A stretch of DNA of 64,000 nt from Salisediminibacterium beveridgei. Its GTDB lineage: Bacteria; Bacillota; Bacilli; Bacillales; Salisediminibacteriaceae. Below are positions 39,060 through 47,788 of the stretch, in pieces. Made by a program: the position numbers and the translations under genes. Numbering within the stretch: position 1 is the first letter of the stretch; every line of letters begins with the position of its first letter. The stretch is from the NCBI RefSeq assembly GCF_001721685.1, contig NZ_CP012502.1, forward strand, positions 806,001 to 870,000, given 5' to 3'. The notes beneath the pieces are model-generated. The model did not search any database, had not been told where the DNA came from, and saw nothing but the letters and a program-made list of their open reading frames with translations.

Positions 39060-39186
39060 GTTGATTGTCAAAAATACATGAGACGCCTGCGGGAAAAGCA
39101 AGAGCTGAAGATCCACCGGCGGTGGTTTTCCGACGGTTAGCTGAAGCCTTGCCCGCGGCAAGCGATTGTATTTTTGCACAATCAAC
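39060..39186. repeat. Palindromic element nested in the IS1182 element
   Basis: Arms 39060-39078 and 39167-39186 are near-perfect inverted repeats (one extra base). The GC-rich interior contains gcctgcgggaaaagc, a motif I recall from MITE-like repeats of alkaliphilic Bacillus, and smaller palindromes such as ttgcccgcggcaa. It lies upstream of the transposase gene inside the TIRs. Confidence 0.55.
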
Positions 39187-39202
39187 CCTTCTATACAGAA
39201 AA

Positions 39203-39232
39203 CCCACACCGTTTGGTGTGGGCCTCTTTATT
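39203..39232 (+). terminator. Terminator just inside the right IS end
   Basis: CCCACACC (39203-39210) and GGTGTGGG (39215-39222) pair perfectly around GTTT, followed by a T-rich stretch. In plus orientation it would stop transcription leaving the IS. Confidence 0.65.
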
Positions 39233-39278
39233 TACTGGGTTTTGTCCCAGCCTCGTTTTTTGATCTTGTCAGGTGGCT

Positions 39279-39596
39279 TTACTGCTTTTCCAAAGACAGG
39301 ATCGTTCCGGTGGATGCATCCACGTTAAAATCATATGCAACAATCTTTCCGTCTTCGTCTGCCAAGGTGACGCCACCCCGGTACACATTGTAAACCAGAT
39401 TGTCTGTTTCAAATTTTTCCGTGACCATGTGCACCCATGATCCTTCGAGGGTTCCCATTTCGGATGCCTGTTTTTTGACAAGCTTGAGCGCTTTTTCAGC
39501 GGATAACCCCAAATCTGAGCGATCCATCTGTTGTTTTGCAAGCACCGTTACAGCTACACCGGCACCAACACCTGCAGCGAATTTTTTCCAACTCAT
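39279..39596 (-). CDS. ytzB: YtzB-like small protein with an N-terminal hydrophobic anchor
   Basis: A 105-residue protein. Residues 5-20 (KFAAGVGAGVAVTVLA) form a short hydrophobic anchor or uncleaved signal, and the rest looks like a PepSY-type beta-alpha fold (SAEKALKLVKKQA, GGVTLADEDGKIVAYDFNVDASTG). The position next to ytoP matches ytzB as I recall it. The role is unknown; PepSY domains are thought to modulate proteases. A longer version upstream would run antisense through ytoP and is rejected. Confidence 0.78.
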   Translation of the reverse strand: MSWKKFAAGVGAGVAVTVLAKQQMDRSDLGLSAEKALKLVKKQASEMGTLEGSWVHMVTEKFETDNLVYNVYRGGVTLADEDGKIVAYDFNVDASTGTILSLEKQ

Positions 39597-39788
39597 TCTT
39601 GAAACACCTGCCTTATCTGTTACGTTTACATGATTGAATGCCTCTACAGTATAGCGAATTTTGCCGGATAATGCCACTGGTTTTGACGACGACTTATTTC
39701 GAATTCCGAAAAAATGTGGCATATTGATTTTGTTTTCGCTAAAATGGATATGGTGAATCAGATAAATTCCAATGCAGGAGGGGATCGA

Positions 39789-40862
39789 ATGAATCAGGAA
39801 ACATTTCAATTGTTTACTACACTGACACAGTTGCACGGGGCACCCGGTCATGAACATGAGGTGCGGAAATTTGTGAAGAACGAACTTCAAAAATACAGCG
39901 ATGAAGTGATTCAAGATCGCCTGGGCAGTGTTTTCGGCGTGAAGAACGGTGACGAAAAGGGACCCCGGGTAATGGTGGCAGGCCATATGGATGAAGTAGG
40001 TTTCATGGTGACATCCATTACTGAAAAAGGATTGATCCGTTTTCAGCCACTGGGTGGCTGGTGGAGTCAGGTATTGTTGGCTCAAAAGCTGCAAATTATG
40101 ACAGACAACGGCCCGGTGACCGGAGTGATCGGTTCTATCCCGCCCCATTTACTGGACGAAGCCAAACGGGCGAAACCGATGGAAATGAAAAATATGTATA
40201 TTGATATCGGCGCAGATGATAAAGAGGATGCCGAGAAGATCGGGATTCGTCCGGGACAGCCGATCGTGCCGATCTGCCCATTGGAAAAAATGGCCAATGA
40301 GAAAAAATTGCTTGCGAAGGCGTGGGATAATCGGTACGGTGTCGGCTTATCGATTGAACTGTTGAAAGAACTTCAAGGGGAGAGCCTGCCGAATACGCTT
40401 TTTTCCGGTGCAACGGTTCAAGAAGAGGTCGGTCTTCGTGGTGCGCAGACTGCTGCGAACATGATCCAGCCGGATCTGTTTTATGCTTTGGATGCAAGCC
40501 CCGCAAACGACGCCTCTGGTGAAAAAGATGCCTTCGGTCACTTGGGGAAAGGTGCTTTGCTGCGCATTTTTGACCGGACGATGATCACCCACCGCGGGAT
40601 GCGTGACTTTATCCTGTCCACAGCTGAAGATCATCATATTCCATATCAGTTCTTCATTTCTCAAGGTGGCACCGATGCAGGGCGTGTTCATATGTCGAAC
40701 AGTGGTGTACCGTCTGCGGTGATCGGGATCTGTTCGCGTTACATTCACACATCAGCATCGATCATTCATGTAGATGATTATGCTGCAGCGAAAGAACTAA
40801 TTACAACGCTTGTCAGAAAGACGGACGCTACAACCCTCGACAGCATTCGAGCGGGAGTGTAA
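39789..40862 (+). CDS. ytoP: M42-family glutamyl aminopeptidase YtoP
   Basis: A 357-residue metallo-aminopeptidase that trims N-terminal residues from peptides in the cytosol. [31 protein letters not shown] and LDASPAND carry the His, Asp and Glu metal ligands and catalytic Glu of the M42 family. The ATG at 39789 has caggagggg directly upstream. Divergent from ytzB, with 190 bp between them. Confidence 0.93.
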   Translation: MNQETFQLFTTLTQLHGAPGHEHEVRKFVKNELQKYSDEVIQDRLGSVFGVKNGDEKGPRVMVAGHMDEVGFMVTSITEKGLIRFQPLGGWWSQVLLAQKLQIMTDNGPVTGVIGSIPPHLLDEAKRAKPMEMKNMYIDIGADDKEDAEKIGIRPGQPIVPICPLEKMANEKKLLAKAWDNRYGVGLSIELLKELQGESLPNTLFSGATVQEEVGLRGAQTAANMIQPDLFYALDASPANDASGEKDAFGHLGKGALLRIFDRTMITHRGMRDFILSTAEDHHIPYQFFISQGGTDAGRVHMSNSGVPSAVIGICSRYIHTSASIIHVDDYAAAKELITTLVRKTDATTLDSIRAGV

Positions 40863-40870
40863 ACAGATCA

Positions 40871-40902
40871 AAGGCCCCTCTCGATGGTTTAGAGGGGCGC
40901 AT
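40871..40902. terminator. Hairpin between ytoP and ytoQ
   Basis: GCCCCTCT (40874-40881) pairs with AGAGGGGC (40891-40898), loop 9 nt. The T tract is poor on both strands (TTTGAT on the minus strand), so its efficiency is doubtful. Confidence 0.6.
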
Positions 40903-40931
40903 GATGTGTAACGTAGCAATGCTCAACGAAT

Positions 40932-41378
40932 TCAGTCGGTTTCGAACAGGTACTTGAGGCATTTGACCGCTTGTTCGTCAGTCTCAACGGTAACCTGTGC
41001 ACGCTCTGAGAGTTCTTTTAATGGATGATGCAGCTCTTTTGGACGAATGAGGATCAGTGGTTTATTCTGAGCAACCGCCGTTGCAGCATCCATCGCACTG
41101 TTCCACTGCTTGTATTTTTCACCGAATTTCGCAATCACAATATCCGATTTATCCAGTAACAACCGGGTTCTTAAGTTATTGATTTCTGAGGCTGCTTCAT
41201 CTTTGGCGATGGGATCAGATTGTGTACCGAGAATCTCTTCACCGATGTTGTCGGAACGATCGTGGTTTTCCATAGGCCCGGTAAATGTGACAGGGAGCTG
41301 TTCCTGGCCTGCCAGCTGCTTGATCGTCTCCCGCCAATCATCATGGATCTGTCCTGCTAAATAAACATGGAATTGCAT
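40932..41378 (-). CDS. ytoQ: YtoQ family protein
   Basis: A 148-residue soluble protein of the YtoQ family (TIGR03646). VYLAGQIHDDWR at the start and SDIVIAKFGEKYKQWNSAMDAATA resemble nucleoside 2-deoxyribosyltransferase-like folds, including the Glu/Asp-rich middle. Function is not established. Ribosome binding site aaaaaggaggg is strong. It is a single gene, convergent with ytoP. Confidence 0.88.
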   Translation of the reverse strand: MQFHVYLAGQIHDDWRETIKQLAGQEQLPVTFTGPMENHDRSDNIGEEILGTQSDPIAKDEAASEINNLRTRLLLDKSDIVIAKFGEKYKQWNSAMDAATAVAQNKPLILIRPKELHHPLKELSERAQVTVETDEQAVKCLKYLFETD

Positions 41379-41553
41379 AGGTGTTTCCCTCCTTTTTGAT
41401 TTTCAATTGACCTGATTCCCCTTTGTAGAAATCGACAAACTTTTGAGGTTGCTTTTGTATTGAACATTTTTTTCGACAAATACTGCGATATACATCATGA
41501 TTTATGATAAAATGGTTTTTGGGATAACGCTAGGGGTCAAGGGGGAAGTAAAG

Positions 41554-42081
41554 ATGAAGAAACGGTGGATCAGCTTGTCACTGTCTGCATTGATTGCAGC
41601 GTGGTTGATTGCTGGCTGCTCAGTATCTGAGGAGCATATTAAAGATGAAGCGCGCTCATTGATTGAATCGAAATTAATCGAAGAACCAAAAGAGCCGAAC
41701 GAAGCGATAAATGGTTTATCTTTTTATGGGGATCGCGAAATCGCCGTAGAAGAGGTGAACGAATATAACTATGTCATCTCGGCTGAAGATACAACATACC
41801 TCCTGTTTAAAAACGATGATTTGGATTATTCTGATCAAGACGAGATCCGGGACGATCTCATGCTTGATCATGAAGTGGTGACCTTCGAGACATTTACGAA
41901 TGAATCATCATTAGATGCGTATATCATGATCACGGAATTTGATGATGGAACATACCGCTTGATCGTTGCAGTGGACGGAAAGAAGATGACAACGGTTCTC
42001 CCGCTTGATAAGCTTGCGTCAAATGCGGAGTTTATGTTTGATTTTGTGTATTCAATGGCACATGAATCAATCAGTGAATGA
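41554..42081 (+). CDS. Predicted lipoprotein, unknown function
   Basis: A 175-residue secreted protein with a lipoprotein signal: basic MKKRW, hydrophobic core SLSALIAAWLIAG and lipobox LIAGC, so the mature N-terminus is Cys22 attached to the membrane. The mature part is acidic (EEHIKDEARSL, DDLDYSDQDEIRDD), as expected for a secreted protein of a salt-adapted cell. I recognise no family. The ATG at 41554 has gggggaag upstream. A terminator follows before the PTS gene. Confidence 0.8.
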   Translation: MKKRWISLSLSALIAAWLIAGCSVSEEHIKDEARSLIESKLIEEPKEPNEAINGLSFYGDREIAVEEVNEYNYVISAEDTTYLLFKNDDLDYSDQDEIRDDLMLDHEVVTFETFTNESSLDAYIMITEFDDGTYRLIVAVDGKKMTTVLPLDKLASNAEFMFDFVYSMAHESISE

Positions 42082-42088
42082 ATCCGAC

Positions 42089-42117
42089 AACCCTCAATGA
42101 CGAACATTGAGGGTTTT
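42089..42117 (+). terminator. Terminator after the lipoprotein gene
   Basis: AACCCTCAATG and CATTGAGGGTT (42089-42099 and 42105-42115) pair perfectly around 5 nt, then TTG. It lies only about 25 bp upstream of the next gene. Confidence 0.88.
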
Positions 42118-42143
42118 GTCTATGGTTGAAAGGAGCAGTGGTC

Positions 42144-43175
42144 ATGTTAAAGTGGATGAAGCGTAAAGAAGTCAGACCCGGTTTTCATTCCTATATCATC
42201 ACAGCGTTGAGTTATATGGCCTTAGGGCTATTCGCCTCGCTCATTATGGGGTTGATGATGGAGACTGCTGGTGAAATGCTGATCCTGCCTTTCTGGGCGA
42301 CCGGTGGACAGCTTCTGATGGATATGGGCGGATTGGCCATGAGTTTGATGGGTCCTGCCATTGGTGTTGCCATTGCTTACGGTTTAAAAGCACCGGGACT
42401 CGTCATCTTTTCTGCTGTTGTCGCCGGTGCTGCCGGCGCTGAACTGGGCGGTCCTGCGGGAAGTTATGCTGCAGCTTTGATTGCCACTGAAGTGGGGAAA
42501 CTTGTCAGTGGTGAAACGAAGGTCGATATTATTGTCACGCCGTTTGTGACCATTACGACAGGCTTTTTGACTGCGCAGTTTATCGGTCCGCCAATCGCTG
42601 CATTTCTCGAACGGTTCGGCAGCTTTATCATCTGGTCAACTGAACAGCAACCGTTTTTGATGGGGATCCTGCTGGCCGTATTTATGGGGCTCGCATTGAC
42701 AGCGCCGATATCGAGTGCGGCGCTTGCCTTCATGTTGGGACTGGACGGACTGGCTGCCGGAGCGGCTGCAGTCGGCTGTTCAGCACAAATGGTAGGTTTT
42801 GCTGTCAGCAGTTACAGGGAAAATGGTCTCAGCGGACTGATCGCTCTTGGCATTGGCACGTCCATGTTGCAAATTGCTAACATTGCCAAAAACCCGAGAA
42901 TTCTGATTCCACCAACGGTGACGGCCGCAGTGCTCGGGCCATTGGCGACGATGGTCTTCTATTTAGAGAATAATACCGCGGGTGCCGGAATGGGAACGAG
43001 CGGGTTTGTTGGACCAGTGATGACAATCAATACGATGGGGACAGGCACGGACATCCTGTTTGCTATCTTGCTTTTATACTTTGTCCTGCCGGCTCTGATC
43101 AGTCTGGTTCTTTCTGAAAGTTTACGAAGGGCCGGCTGGATCAAACAGGGCGATATGACGATCCCGAAGAATTGA
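42144..43175 (+). CDS. PTS IIC-like membrane protein (EIIC_2 family), orphan
   Basis: A 343-residue polytopic membrane protein with eight to ten helices, rich in Gly and Ala. GGPAGSYAAALIATEVGKLVSG, TPFVTITTGF, LTAPISSAALAFMLGLDGLAAGAA and MTINTMGTG match the PTS_EIIC_2 (PF13303) type as I know it. No IIA or IIB component is nearby, and no His-containing phosphorylation domain is fused, so its role as a phosphotransferase transporter is doubtful. The ATG at 42144 has aaaggagc upstream. Confidence 0.8.
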   Translation: MLKWMKRKEVRPGFHSYIITALSYMALGLFASLIMGLMMETAGEMLILPFWATGGQLLMDMGGLAMSLMGPAIGVAIAYGLKAPGLVIFSAVVAGAAGAELGGPAGSYAAALIATEVGKLVSGETKVDIIVTPFVTITTGFLTAQFIGPPIAAFLERFGSFIIWSTEQQPFLMGILLAVFMGLALTAPISSAALAFMLGLDGLAAGAAAVGCSAQMVGFAVSSYRENGLSGLIALGIGTSMLQIANIAKNPRILIPPTVTAAVLGPLATMVFYLENNTAGAGMGTSGFVGPVMTINTMGTGTDILFAILLLYFVLPALISLVLSESLRRAGWIKQGDMTIPKN

Positions 43176-43240
43176 GCCGGATCGTTGGTGGTTTGAACCT
43201 TCCGTGATAAACTGAAATGTGGAAGAGGAGTGATGAATGG

Positions 43241-44047
43241 ATGAAACCAATCGAAATGAAACGAATGATCGAACAGGAAATCACAAATGAAAACTGGACG
43301 ACAGCATTCGACAGAGATCGTGACACGTTAAAGATTACCGATAAACGTGTCGATAAAGGAATTACAATTCAATTAAGCAATCTGAGCAAGAAATTTAAGG
43401 ACAATCCTGAAGACGCTTTGGAAGATACGATGAAGACCATTTCTGAAGGGATGCGGTTGTTAACCGAAACGGTGGAGATTATCGGTAAAGAAGACCAGAT
43501 CTACCCGGTTCTCCGAACGCCTTCCTTTCAAAAAGAGAAAGAAGATGGTGTGAAGCTGGTATACGATGAACATACAGCAGAAACAACGATCTTTTATGCT
43601 GTCGATGAGGGAGCATCGTATATGATGATCGATGAACAGATGCTTGAAAAAGCAGGGAAATCAGCAAAGGAAATTAAAGAAATTGCTCATTTCAATTTGC
43701 GTAAGCTCCCTACGGTGATGACTTCGGATTCTGTTGCAGGGAATACGTTTCATTTTCTCAATACCGAAGACGGATACGACGCCAGCAGAATTTTAAATCA
43801 GGCTTTTCTGGAACAGAAAAAAGAAGAAATTCATGGTGAAATGGCAATTGCTGTTCCTCATCATGACGTATTGATCATCGCCGATATCAGAAACGAAGCA
43901 GGTTACGATGTCTTGGCGCAGATGGCGTTTCAGTTTTTCTCTGAGGGAAGGGTGCCTTTGACGGCGTTGTCCTTTTTCTACGATGAAGGTGAACTGGAGC
44001 CGGTGTTTATTCTGGCGCAGAAGAAGCCGAAAAAGGATGACCAGTAA
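43241..44047 (+). CDS. ytpQ: YtpQ (DUF1444) protein
   Basis: A 268-residue soluble protein of the UPF0354/DUF1444 family (B. subtilis YtpQ). MKPIEMKRMIEQE at the start, VYPVLR-like IYPVLRTPSF, and HDVLIIADIRNEAGYDVLAQMAFQFFSEG are conserved. Function is unknown. The ribosome binding site gaggag is 12 nt from the ATG. As I recall, in B. subtilis ytpQ is followed by ytpR, sftA and murC; here other genes intervene. Confidence 0.88.
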   Translation: MKPIEMKRMIEQEITNENWTTAFDRDRDTLKITDKRVDKGITIQLSNLSKKFKDNPEDALEDTMKTISEGMRLLTETVEIIGKEDQIYPVLRTPSFQKEKEDGVKLVYDEHTAETTIFYAVDEGASYMMIDEQMLEKAGKSAKEIKEIAHFNLRKLPTVMTSDSVAGNTFHFLNTEDGYDASRILNQAFLEQKKEEIHGEMAIAVPHHDVLIIADIRNEAGYDVLAQMAFQFFSEGRVPLTALSFFYDEGELEPVFILAQKKPKKDDQ

Positions 44048-44168
44048 GGAACAGAAAAAGAGGTCCAATGCGTTTGATTCCTGCTGTTTCGTGGAATGGT
44101 CGCAGTAAGGCACCGATAAATTTCTACTACACATTACGTTCTGTTTAGCATACAATAGACGTAATGCA

Positions 44169-44184
44169 GCAGTTAGTTAACTGC
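44169..44184. promoter_or_regulatory. Palindrome upstream of the small gene and pncB
   Basis: GCAGTTAGTTAACTGC at 44169-44184 is a 7-bp inverted repeat around GT, about 90 bp before the first gene and just after a TACAAT box (44152). It may be an operator. The interval 44048-44274 has no gene otherwise. Confidence 0.4.
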
Positions 44185-44274
44185 ATCACAACTGCATACC
44201 GATTTCCGGTGTCGCATCATGATTTCAGAAAGTTGGCACGCGATCGAACAACATTTTCGAAGGAGGGATTGCTT

Positions 44275-44463
44275 ATGCAACAGTTACCTTTAGGAAATAT
44301 CGTTCTATCCGTAGCTCCCGACTTAATGAACTTGTTAACTTCGGAAGAACGGACGCTAGATATCGTTTTACGAAACGGAGTGGAAACGTTGAAAACCAGT
44401 GATGTGAAAGAAATCCTGGAAGCAGTGATCCAACGTTCGATGAATCATTCATTATATCAGTAA
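44275..44463 (+). CDS. Unknown 62-residue protein upstream of pncB
   Basis: A short gene with a near-ideal ribosome binding site (aaggagg, 8 nt before the ATG at 44275), 31 bp before pncB. The product (LPLGNIVLSVAPDLMNLL, LRNGVETLKTSDVKEIL) is acidic with no membrane segment. I recognise no family. The good ribosome binding site and linkage suggest it is real and co-transcribed with pncB. Confidence 0.6.
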   Translation: MQQLPLGNIVLSVAPDLMNLLTSEERTLDIVLRNGVETLKTSDVKEILEAVIQRSMNHSLYQ

Positions 44464-44494
44464 GCAAACTAATCAATTGTAAGAGGAGATTCTG

Positions 44495-45613
44495 ATGAAG
44501 GAAATTCATTTAAAGCTTCAGGGTAAAATTAAACGATTGACAAACAGCACGTTTAAGTTTGATGAACGGGTCGGTGAAGGTTGGTTTTCGGCTGTTTATT
44601 TTCTGAAAACCAAAGAGATTGCCGCAAAATATAAACCGGACAATATCGTGACGATGCAGTTTTTTCAAAAGCAGAATGCGGTGGTGTGCGGTACAGATGA
44701 AGTTCTGGCACTTCTTGAAACCTTCGCCGACCAGCCTGAAGAACTCGAAGTCTACTCGCTTGAAGATGGTGACAAGATCGAGCCTTTTGAACCGGTTTTG
44801 AAAGTGACCGGTCCTTATCAGCACTTTGGTTACCTCGAAGGCGTCATCGATGGGATTCTCGCAAGGCGTACATCCGTTTCGACCAACGTCTATGAAGTGG
44901 TGAAATCTGCGCAGAGCCGGATTACTGATAAGCCGGTGATTTTTATGGGTGACCGGGATGATCATTTCATGATGCAGGCTGGCGACGGCTATGCAGCATT
45001 TATCGGGGGATCCAAGGCACAGGCAACCCACGCCATGCATGAATGGTGGGGAAAAAAAGGAATTGGAACGATGCCGCATGCCCTCATCCAGCTGTTTGAA
45101 GGCGATCTGGTGGAAGCGTGCCGGGCATACCGTGACACCTTTCCGGAGGATGATCTGTTGGCACTTGTTGATTATAATAACAATGCGATTGAAGACTCCT
45201 TGAAAGTCGCCCGTGAATTCGGGAATGATTTGAAAGGTGTCCGTCTGGATACATCAAATCATATGGTTGATGCTTATTTTGCCAGACATCCCGAAGTTCT
45301 CGGTACATTTGATCCAAGAGGTGTGAACCCGGAGCTTTTGTTTGCGCTTCGTAAGGCTTTGGATGACGAGGGGTATCAGCATGTGAAAATCGTTGCTTCC
45401 GGTGGATTTGACGCAGAGCGCATTGCCCGGTATGAAGAGTTGGGCGCACCGGTTGACATGTACGGAATAGGCAGCAGCTTGTTGAAAATACATATTGGTT
45501 TCACTGGCGATAACGTGTCCTTAAACGGAAAACATGAAGCAAAAATGGGTCGGGTTGAACGCTACAACAGCCGCCTTCAGAAGGTTAAACTCGGAGTTCA
45601 TCAAGAGAAATAA
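44495..45613 (+). CDS. pncB: Nicotinate phosphoribosyltransferase, short type
   Basis: A 372-residue enzyme that makes nicotinate mononucleotide in NAD salvage. ARRTSVSTNVYEVV, MGDRDDHFMMQAGDGYAAFIGG, GTMPHALIQ, VRLDTSNHM and VASGGFDAERI outline the phosphoribosyltransferase barrel. It belongs to the short (about 370-390 aa) type rather than the 490-aa form of B. subtilis YueK, by length. It follows the 62-residue gene in an apparent operon and no terminator separates it from the next gene. Confidence 0.92.
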   Translation: MKEIHLKLQGKIKRLTNSTFKFDERVGEGWFSAVYFLKTKEIAAKYKPDNIVTMQFFQKQNAVVCGTDEVLALLETFADQPEELEVYSLEDGDKIEPFEPVLKVTGPYQHFGYLEGVIDGILARRTSVSTNVYEVVKSAQSRITDKPVIFMGDRDDHFMMQAGDGYAAFIGGSKAQATHAMHEWWGKKGIGTMPHALIQLFEGDLVEACRAYRDTFPEDDLLALVDYNNNAIEDSLKVAREFGNDLKGVRLDTSNHMVDAYFARHPEVLGTFDPRGVNPELLFALRKALDDEGYQHVKIVASGGFDAERIARYEELGAPVDMYGIGSSLLKIHIGFTGDNVSLNGKHEAKMGRVERYNSRLQKVKLGVHQEK

Positions 45614-45664
45614 CCGATGTCTGTTTGAATCAGACTCAGTTTCAAAGAAAGAGGCGTATGATCA

Positions 45665-46324
45665 ATGGAACGAAAAAAAATGGAATTTGTCATCGACCAT
45701 GAGCGTGTGCTTCAGGAACAGGAAAAGCGTATGATGCGGCTCTTTCATGAGCTTTATGAAGAGTTGTTTCTGTACATTGAGCATGATACAAATCTGAGGG
45801 AAAAAGTACGGGCAAAGCATACCTACCGTTATCGAACCGGGCTCCCGGATCATTTTCCTCTGCCGGATGAAGAGCAGATTTATTTTGAAAACTGGTTTGC
45901 CTTTGATTACATGACGGTAACAGGTGCAAGGATTTTTGATTTGTTCATTCGCAGCCAGCAAGGGCTCTTGAGCCGGCATATGCTCGAATTAGCAGGGGTC
46001 TTAATGCTGATGCATCTTCAGCCCGTCCGAGTGCATTCAGTGGATTCGGAAATGGCAGTCTTATCACCCGCTTTTAATGATGACAAACGTTGGGAAGTCC
46101 GAACCCATCTGAATCAGTCGCCTCTAACCCCTGGTGCGCTGGTGTTTGCGCGCATTACCCAGCTGGGGGCAACGCGAATGATCGTCGGACCAGCATTTAC
46201 GATTTCTGAAGAACATGAAACGGAAGTGCTGGAAAAGTTAATCAGTGTTTATGATCAAGGTGACAGTTCATTCAGGAAATATATGAAAGAGTTCGGCATC
46301 GATTTTCGTAAATACGCTCTTTAA
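45665..46324 (+). CDS. Unknown 219-residue protein
   Basis: A cytoplasmic-looking protein with an acidic helical N-terminus (LQEQEKRMMRLFHELYEELFLYIE), aromatic-rich middle (EEQIYFENWFAFDYMTVTG) and a basic end (FRKYMKEFGIDFRKYAL). I recognise no family with confidence. It has no transmembrane segment or catalytic motif that I can name. It lies 50 bp after pncB and is closed by a strong terminator, so it probably belongs to that transcript. In B. subtilis this position before murC holds sftA. Confidence 0.7.
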   Translation: MERKKMEFVIDHERVLQEQEKRMMRLFHELYEELFLYIEHDTNLREKVRAKHTYRYRTGLPDHFPLPDEEQIYFENWFAFDYMTVTGARIFDLFIRSQQGLLSRHMLELAGVLMLMHLQPVRVHSVDSEMAVLSPAFNDDKRWEVRTHLNQSPLTPGALVFARITQLGATRMIVGPAFTISEEHETEVLEKLISVYDQGDSSFRKYMKEFGIDFRKYAL

Positions 46325-46356
46325 CGCATGGACGATAGTCTATGCGACTTTTTTTT
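46325..46356 (+). terminator. Terminator after the pncB unit
   Basis: CGCATGGAC (46325-46333) and GTCTATGCG (46338-46346) pair with one G-U around gata, followed by eight T. A TATAAT box at 46360-46365 directly behind may be the murC -10. Confidence 0.88.
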
Positions 46357-46425
46357 GCTATAATAGACAACGCATCACAAAAAATGCGAACTACGAACGA
46401 TTGATTTGAATTTTGGAGGTCAACT

Positions 46426-47742
46426 ATGACGAACTATCATTTTATCGGGATCAAAGGATCCGGAATGAGTGCATTGGCACAAATTTTAAGCGACATGAAT
46501 TCGACTGTACAAGGATCTGATGTGGATAAAGTATTTTTCACACAGAAACCATTGGAAGAAAAAGGGATACCTATTTTCAATTTTCATAAAGACAATATCC
46601 GGGATGGCCAGACTATCGTAGCATCCCCTGCATATAACGAGTCCAATCCGGAAATTAAAGAAGCACTGGACAGAGGTATGGAAGTCCACTCTTATCCGCA
46701 CTTCCTCGGTGAATTCATTCAGAATTTTACGAGCATTGCTGTTACAGGATCCCATGGGAAAACGTCGACAACCGGACTTCTTTCACATGTGTTAGGGAAC
46801 GCAAAGCCCACATCCTATCTGATTGGCGACGGGACCGGGAAAGGCGTGGAAAACAGTCAGTACTTCGCGTTTGAAGCATGTGAATACCGCCGGCATTTTC
46901 TGAATTATTATCCGAACTATGCGATCATGACGAATATTGATTATGACCATCCGGATTATTTCAGAGATAATGAAGATGTTTTTTCGGCATTCCAGGAAAT
47001 GGCGAATCAGGTGAATAAAGCGATTATCGCATGCGGGGAAGACGAAGACCTGCAGCGGTTAACAGCGTCTGTGCCGGTCGTGTATTACGGATTTCAAGAC
47101 GATCATGATTTTTCGGCGGGGAACATGAGTCATGATTCGGCAGGGACGCATTTTGATGTTTTCATCCGCGGTGCATACAGTGAGCGCTTTACAATTCCGG
47201 GTTACGGGGATCACAGTGTTCTGAATGCACTGGCTGTGATTGCGCTGTGTGATTACGAATCAGTTCCTCTGAATGAAGTGAAGCAACACCTTGCCTCTTT
47301 TGAAGGTGTGAAACGAAGGTTTTCAGAGTCTGATCTCAATGGACAGATTCTGATTGATGATTATGCACATCATCCGAGAGAAATCGCAGCGACGATTGAA
47401 GCGGCCGGAAAGAAATACCCTGACCGGAGCATTGTAGCGGTATTTCAGCCGCATACGTTTTCAAGAACGGAAGCGTTCCTTGACGATTTTGCAGCGAGCC
47501 TCAATCAGGCAGATACGGTCTATCTCTGCGATATCTTTTCTTCTGCCAGAGAGTTTAAAAGCGATTTGACGATCGGCCATCTGCAGGAAAAAATCCCGAG
47601 TGCGAAGTTGATCACAGAAGATGCTACGGCAGTGCTTCGTACACACCATGACTCCGTGATTTTGTTTATGGGTGCGGGTGATGTGCAGAAATTCCAGTCC
47701 GCTTATACGAGTGGCTGGCGTAATGGTGATATTCCTGAATGA
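46426..47742 (+). CDS. murC: UDP-N-acetylmuramate-L-alanine ligase
   Basis: A 438-residue cytosolic ligase that adds L-alanine to UDP-MurNAc in peptidoglycan precursor synthesis. [13 protein letters not shown] at the N-terminus binds the UDP moiety, [11 protein letters not shown] is the ATP loop, and [10 protein letters not shown] is the C-terminal Mur motif. Ribosome binding site ggaggtc. It stands between a terminator and a convergent terminator, so it is monocistronic. Confidence 0.97.
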   Translation: MTNYHFIGIKGSGMSALAQILSDMNSTVQGSDVDKVFFTQKPLEEKGIPIFNFHKDNIRDGQTIVASPAYNESNPEIKEALDRGMEVHSYPHFLGEFIQNFTSIAVTGSHGKTSTTGLLSHVLGNAKPTSYLIGDGTGKGVENSQYFAFEACEYRRHFLNYYPNYAIMTNIDYDHPDYFRDNEDVFSAFQEMANQVNKAIIACGEDEDLQRLTASVPVVYYGFQDDHDFSAGNMSHDSAGTHFDVFIRGAYSERFTIPGYGDHSVLNALAVIALCDYESVPLNEVKQHLASFEGVKRRFSESDLNGQILIDDYAHHPREIAATIEAAGKKYPDRSIVAVFQPHTFSRTEAFLDDFAASLNQADTVYLCDIFSSAREFKSDLTIGHLQEKIPSAKLITEDATAVLRTHHDSVILFMGAGDVQKFQSAYTSGWRNGDIPE

Positions 47743-47753
47743 GACGATGATTG

Positions 47754-47783
47754 AAAAAAGAGACCCGGGGGTCTCTTTTTTTG
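47754..47783. terminator. Bidirectional terminator between murC and ampS
   Basis: AAAAAAGAGACC and GGTCTCTTTTTT pair around a 4-6 nt GC loop (47755-47783), with A and T runs on both sides for the two convergent genes. Confidence 0.9.
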
Positions 47784-47788
47784 TGCCA

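Larger units (their letters stand above)
37285..39261 (-). mobile_element. IS1182-family insertion sequence, complete
   Basis: A 1977-bp element bounded by perfect 22-bp terminal inverted repeats at 37285-37306 and 39240-39261 (core cgaggctgggacaaaa). It carries one transposase gene on the minus strand and a 280-bp region upstream of it with three secondary structures. No convincing target duplication is seen: flanks read gacc on the left and gatc on the right. It lies between ytnP and ytzB, genes that I recall as adjacent in B. subtilis, so the insertion is neutral. Confidence 0.92.

Noticed and set aside
37281-39265. Target site duplication of the IS
   Set aside because: Flanking gacc and gatc differ; no longer duplication is visible.
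39597-40148. Long N-terminal extension of the YtzB-like protein
   Set aside because: It would be antisense through ytoP; the real start has the hydrophobic anchor at the expected place.
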